NCBI RefSeq assembly: GCF_001625215.2
Contig: NC_030384.2
Span: 45,728,390-45,792,389 of the forward strand
DNA from: Daucus carota subsp. sativus
Lineage: Eukaryota; Streptophyta; Magnoliopsida; Apiales; Apiaceae
DNA: 64,000 bases
Direction: 5' to 3'
The notes under the pieces were generated by a model that searched no databases, was not told the origin of the DNA, and was given only the letters and a program-made list of their open reading frames with translations. The translations under genes and the position numbers were made by a program. Shown in pieces: positions 60,371 through 64,000 of this stretch. Every line of letters starts with the position of its first letter. Position 1 is the first letter of the stretch.

Positions 60371-61360
60371 ACACAACACATGACGGACTATCCCGTTACT
60401 ATCAAATTATATGGGACTTCATCCCCATACACAAACACAACACATGACGGACTATCCCGTTACTATCAAATAATATGGGACTTCACCCCCATACACAAAC
60501 ACAACACATGACGGACTATCCCGTTACTATCAAATTATATGGGACTTCATCCCCATACACAAACACAACACATGACGGACTACATCCCGTTACTATCAAA
60601 TTATATGGGACTTCATCCCCATACACAAACACAACACATGACGGACTATCCCGTTACTATCAAATAATATGGGACTTCACCCCCATACACAAACACAACA
60701 CATGACAGACTATCCAGTTACTATCAAATTATATGGGACTTCATCCCCATACACAAACACAACACATGACGGACTACATCCCGTTACTATCAAATTATAT
60801 GGGACTTCATCCCCATACACAAACACAACACATGACGGACTATCCTGTTACTATCAAATAACATGGGACTTCACCCCCATACACAAACACAACACATGAC
60901 GGACTATCCCGTTACTATCAAATTATATGGGACTTCATCCCCATACACAAACACAACACATGACGGACTACATCCCGTTACTATCAAATTAAATGGGACT
61001 TCATCCCCATACACAAACACAACACATGACGGACTATCCCGTTACTATCAAATAATATGGGACTTCACCCCATACACAAACACAACACATGATGGATTAT
61101 CCCGTTACTATCAAATAATAGGGGACTTCACCCCCATACACAAACACAACACATGACGGACTATCCTGTTACTATCAAGTGACTTCACCCCCATACACAA
61201 ACACAACACATGGCGGACTATCCTGTTACTATCAAATTATATGGGACTTCAGCCCCATACACAAACACAACACATGACAGACTACATCCCGTTACTATCA
61301 GATAATATGGGACTTCAACCCCCATACACAAACACAACAGATGACGGACTACATCCCGTT
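60371..61360 (+). repeat. Tandem array of 64-66 bp units with 194 bp higher-order period
   Basis: About fifteen units, each with ACACAACACATGACGGACTA, then CCCGTTACTATCAAA, then TATGGGACTTCA(T/C)CCCC, then ATACACAAACAC. Some units have ACTACATCCCG (66 bp) in place of ACTATCCCG (64 bp), recurring every third unit so that the left half repeats with a 194 bp period. Frames such as 60475..60705, 60669..60899 and 60863..61156 are products of the repeat and not genes. It lies in the 3' half of the LTR element. Confidence 0.95.
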
Positions 61361-62146
61361 GCCATGGGGGGCAGTGTTATTACCCCGCTTCCCGGAACAT
61401 TATCATTTTCACCCGCATTCTCCACATCACAATATATTCTTATACACATGGCATATCATTTACTTTTACATTACGTACATTTTATCACATTATGTACTAT
61501 AAAAGAAAGGAGACATATGAAAGAGCGCAATTCAGGGTGGTGGCACCTGCCTCCGCAGATCTTGTACTCAAAATTCGGATCAAGGCACCAAGTCTAATTG
61601 CTTCCTCGAACCACTAAAGTAATTCAAAGAAGCAGGGGGGCAATGATAGTACCCGCTAACCACCATCTAAGCAATGGGTCACGAATGCCCGCCATCTAGA
61701 GACATGACGAGAACGCTTAAGAGCATGTGCCTATTAGCAACGGAGGTTATGTTACAACAGGTATCAATATGTACTATAAATAGATATGAATCACTACACA
61801 CCAACACAAACAATACTCTGGACTATGAGATAAGTATCTGCTTTTTACTGTTGTAAGATTTGCACAAAACAGAGTAAATTAAACGATCAAGTCACATATA
61901 CTCTTTTGACAGTATTCATGATCAAGGTAAAAAAATCCTAAAACACATCCTAAGTATCTTATTCTCGTCCAAATCACTATACTAAGTTTAAGGAATGGGG
62001 GGCAATGGCAGTACCCCACCTCCACAAGGTCTTTTACCCGGCTCCACGATATAATACCTGCCTCCGCAGAATTAACCTCTAAAACACTCCCTCATTATCT
62101 TATACTCCTCCAACTCACTAAAGTAAGTTAAAGGAGTGGGGGGCAA
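61361..62146 (+). repeat. Repeated polypurine tract / LTR-start cassettes
   Basis: Three extra copies of the polypurine-tract/LTR-start junction precede the real one at 62137: near 61365 (ATGGGGGGCAGTGTTATTAC), 61634 (GGGGGGGCAATGATAGTACC) and 61997 (TGGGGGGCAATGGCAGTACC). The 61997 copy also carries LTR-like continuation with GGTCTTTTACCCGG and CCTGCCTCCGCAG. Confidence 0.8.
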
Positions 62147-62524
62147 TGATAGTACCCCGCTTCCGAAGGGTCTTTTACCCGGTCCCGTTATATAATACCC
62201 GCCTCCGCAGTCTTTTACCCGTTCTGCAATGCTTTTACTGTTACAATATATATATTTTATCACACAAATAATGGGACAGGAGGATGACGGGACGAGATAG
62301 GCACTCCTTATAAATGTTATGGTATCATTCTTTCTCACGGACACTCTTTCACTCACACATACTCTCTTCTTGTTTTCTATATAAACGGATTCTCATTCTT
62401 ACACCGGAGGGGCTTGACGGCCACCACCCCGGTCGAGCCTTGTTTTGCAGGCTCCCAACACCTAACAGCAGTAACATCGGAGATCAACCGAAGAAATGGA
62501 GACCACGCATATTTGGACTTATCA
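62147..62524 (+). repeat. Right LTR of the kinase-carrying element
   Basis: 378 bp, TGATAG...TTATCA, about 99% identical to the left LTR by eye. Confidence 0.88.
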
Positions 62525-63179
62525 TTCATGATATTAGAAAGGTCATAAAAGAACACCTTGTTTGATCAGAACACTGGACTTCCCATCTACATCTGTATTC
62601 GCTGTGGGTCACCGAGGGAATCTAGACGCAACTTGCAACATTATTTGTTGATATAATAATTATCACGGAGAATAATAATACTCTATATTTTATATACTAT
62701 GCGAAAATATTCAAATTCAAATTATAAAGTATAAATTCATTCCCATTCTTGTTTGCTTGTAAGGGCTAGTAGTCAGTAGAGTAGTAGGTCCGATATGACT
62801 TAGGACCATTCTCATCAACTACGCTCGGCCCATTCTACTATTTAGTAAGGATACCGCGCCATACATGCATACCGTGTCTAATGTTTTATTGCTCAATTAC
62901 CAAAAGGTACAAAACCATACTCAAACACGTAGTTGACATTTAATTTTGACAGTGTCTCCCACACTTTGGGTGTCCAGTGATTTTGATTATTCATTAATAG
63001 CCATGTTTTTTGTTGGAGCATATAGTCAAAAAGCATTCTCTTCATTTCTTCGTATAGGGCAAAACCTTTCTGTCCCAAAAAATGTTTACGCGTAATCAAA
63101 GAGACATAGTACATTCCTTAACTAATAGCCATGAAAATATAATGAAGTTTATAAGATTATAATTTATAAATTTATGAAA
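62525..63179. other. Intergenic right of the LTR element
   Basis: No firm gene. A minus-strand frame is listed separately at 62893..63114; the rest is AT-rich. Confidence 0.4.
62893..63114 (-). CDS. Possible unrecognised ORF or exon
   Basis: A 73-codon frame with a protein-like composition (KTWLLMNNQNHWTPKVWETL, ending FEYGFVPFGN). I do not recognise it, and there is no promoter or clear splice acceptor. It could be a terminal exon, a pseudogene piece or chance. Confidence 0.2.
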   Translation of the reverse strand: MYYVSLITRKHFLGQKGFALYEEMKRMLFDYMLQQKTWLLMNNQNHWTPKVWETLSKLNVNYVFEYGFVPFGN

Positions 63180-63935
63180 TTGCATGCTGAACCAGACCAC
63201 TAAACCAGCACCCATTTTTGTCAAATGGTTTGGATGGAAAGATTGTGGGCTCAAATCAATCCAATAGTAAGGACTTAAAAGGCCCACGCAATGCCTAAGA
63301 ATACATTGACCTTGTTCCGTCAATAAAAAGGAAAATAAATAATTTATTAAAAATACAACAGCACAAAATGTGGGACATACCGTTCGTTTATATGAATTCC
63401 AACCACATATAACAATAATTACGTATTGTCATTGAAATAATAATATATTTAAATATATATTGAAAGTAAATAAAAAAGGATGAGAGGAAAGAGATATGTT
63501 GAATGAAGAAAATTCAATTTTTTATTGATAAAATTAATTTAAAACATATTGACACCTTGAAAATAAAATAAATACTAAATATACTAATATTTCCAAATGT
63601 CCCCGATTTTGATTAGTACCCAGGCCCAGCTGTATAGGCCATAGAATGAACATGGGAGAAATAGTAGTAACAAATTCGATTAGCTAGCTAACTTTGAAAA
63701 ACACAAATTCGCTATACGTGGGGAATAAAAATAATGGAAAGAATTCACTCATGCATATATGATCTTTCAAAGATTGCGAAAGCTACAGAAGTGCTGACTT
63801 TTCAAATATAAGCAAGTGTATATATGTTGATAAATCCAGTGTACGCACAAAATGGCTATTGGTAAAACTCAATAGATATGATACCATTAAAAAATTGAGA
63901 AATGATTACGTGCGAGAGAGGTAATTAGTTAAAGT
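63180..63935 (-). pseudogene. Decayed tandem copy of the cell-wall invertase gene
   Basis: Minus-strand translation of about 63180..63265 gives [20 protein letters not shown], against [20 protein letters not shown] in the intact gene. The frame then loses homology and stops. DNA similarity continues rightward in the same order as at 41721..42160: the CCCA(C/T)(G/A)CAAT block for VWAHS (about 63280), the CTGATAAAAAAGATGAT-like block (about 63325), ATGAACATGG and AATTCGATTAGCTAGCTAAC (63645..63700), and intron-1-like GAAAGCTACAGAAGTGCTGAC and GATTACGTGC (63775..63920). It is truncated at the catalytic domain and interrupted, so not functional. Any exon 1 would lie beyond the right edge. Confidence 0.8.
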
Positions 63936-63951
63936 GACACCATAATTACTA

Positions 63952-64000
63952 CTCCCTCCGTCCCTCTGATTTCTATACACTTTCTTTTTTGGATGTCTCA
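63952..64000. mobile_element. Left end of a Stowaway MITE, cut by the window edge
   Basis: TA followed by CTCCCTCCGTCCCTCTGATT, the canonical Stowaway terminus. Confidence 0.75.

Larger units (their letters stand above)
56163..62529 (+). mobile_element. Non-autonomous LTR retrotransposon carrying a kinase fragment
   Basis: LTRs at 56168..56546 (379 bp) and 62147..62524 (378 bp) begin TGATAG and end TTATCA and show about three substitutions and one single-base indel. The left LTR is followed one base later by TTGGCGCGCCAGGAAGGGG, a primer-binding site of the type seen in some Tat-group Gypsy elements. A polypurine tract AGTGGGGGGCAA precedes the right LTR. Flanks CTCAT and TTCAT form an imperfect target duplication. 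The internal 5.6 kb has no reverse transcriptase, integrase or protease frame. It contains a leader, a captured SnRK2 fragment (59102..59722) and a 64-66 bp tandem array (60371..61360). Such large non-coding LTR elements depend on autonomous relatives. Confidence 0.88.

Noticed and set aside
60475..61156. Three similar open frames of 76-97 codons with HPHTQTQHMTDY-type repeats
   Set aside because: They are translations of the 64-66 bp tandem array; the frame drifts with unit length and has no start context or domain.
60371..61360. Regular repeats that could suggest a CRISPR-like array
   Set aside because: Units are continuous with no unique spacers, and the DNA is a plant LTR element.

Overview
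This is plant nuclear DNA, almost certainly carrot (Daucus carota, Apiaceae). Genes carry GT-AG introns, the intergenic DNA is AT-rich and full of plant transposons, and the acid invertase at 39967..44995 (minus strand), once spliced, gives a 592-residue protein that I recognise as matching carrot insoluble beta-fructofuranosidase isoenzyme 1 almost throughout. I have no database, so the species call rests on that recognition.

Genes, left to right: an ELM1-type mitochondrial fission factor (minus, 11 exons, 1436..5872); a single-exon S40/DUF584 senescence-regulator protein (minus, 8707..9342); sorting nexin 1 (plus, 11 exons, 11546..17301); a small unnamed conserved protein, probably plastid-targeted (plus, 3 exons, 18416..19993); a 1150-residue fusion of a cholesterol-oxidase-like GMC flavoprotein with an alpha/beta-hydrolase domain and a C-terminal membrane anchor (plus, 9 exons, 31571..35842); cytosolic ribosomal protein uS11/RPS14 (plus, 6 exons, 36645..38536); and the cell-wall invertase (minus, 6 exons). 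At the right edge (about 63180..63935) is a decayed tandem copy of the invertase locus. All multi-exon models were built by hand from splice consensus and reading phase, and every one closes in frame. The genes are ordinary, independently transcribed neighbours with no sign of a cluster.

Mobile DNA fills the rest. 25540..30708 is an intact Copia retrotransposon with apparently identical LTRs, perfect target duplications and one open 1476-codon frame. 48051..49415 is a young miniature LTR element (TRIM). 56168..62524 is a non-autonomous LTR element that carries a truncated SnRK2 protein-kinase copy and a 64-66 bp tandem array. There are also several Stowaway MITEs, a Tourist-like MITE, a hAT-type MITE rich in GAGCTCG words inside an SNX1 intron, a foldback element inside an ELM1 intron, a tRNA-derived SINE probably nested in a Helitron, a second Helitron terminus, and a LINE-like tail with a 22 bp target duplication. 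About 1.2 kb near 23.2-24.5 kb is almost pure A/T.

The most interesting items are the GMC/hydrolase fusion, which has a ferredoxin-like cysteine cluster and a Cys in place of the hydrolase Ser; the SnRK2 fragment captured by a retrotransposon, in sense orientation and without the kinase's usual introns; the ELM1 upstream ORF whose stop overlaps the main start; and the invertase pseudogene. No previously undescribed multi-gene system was found.
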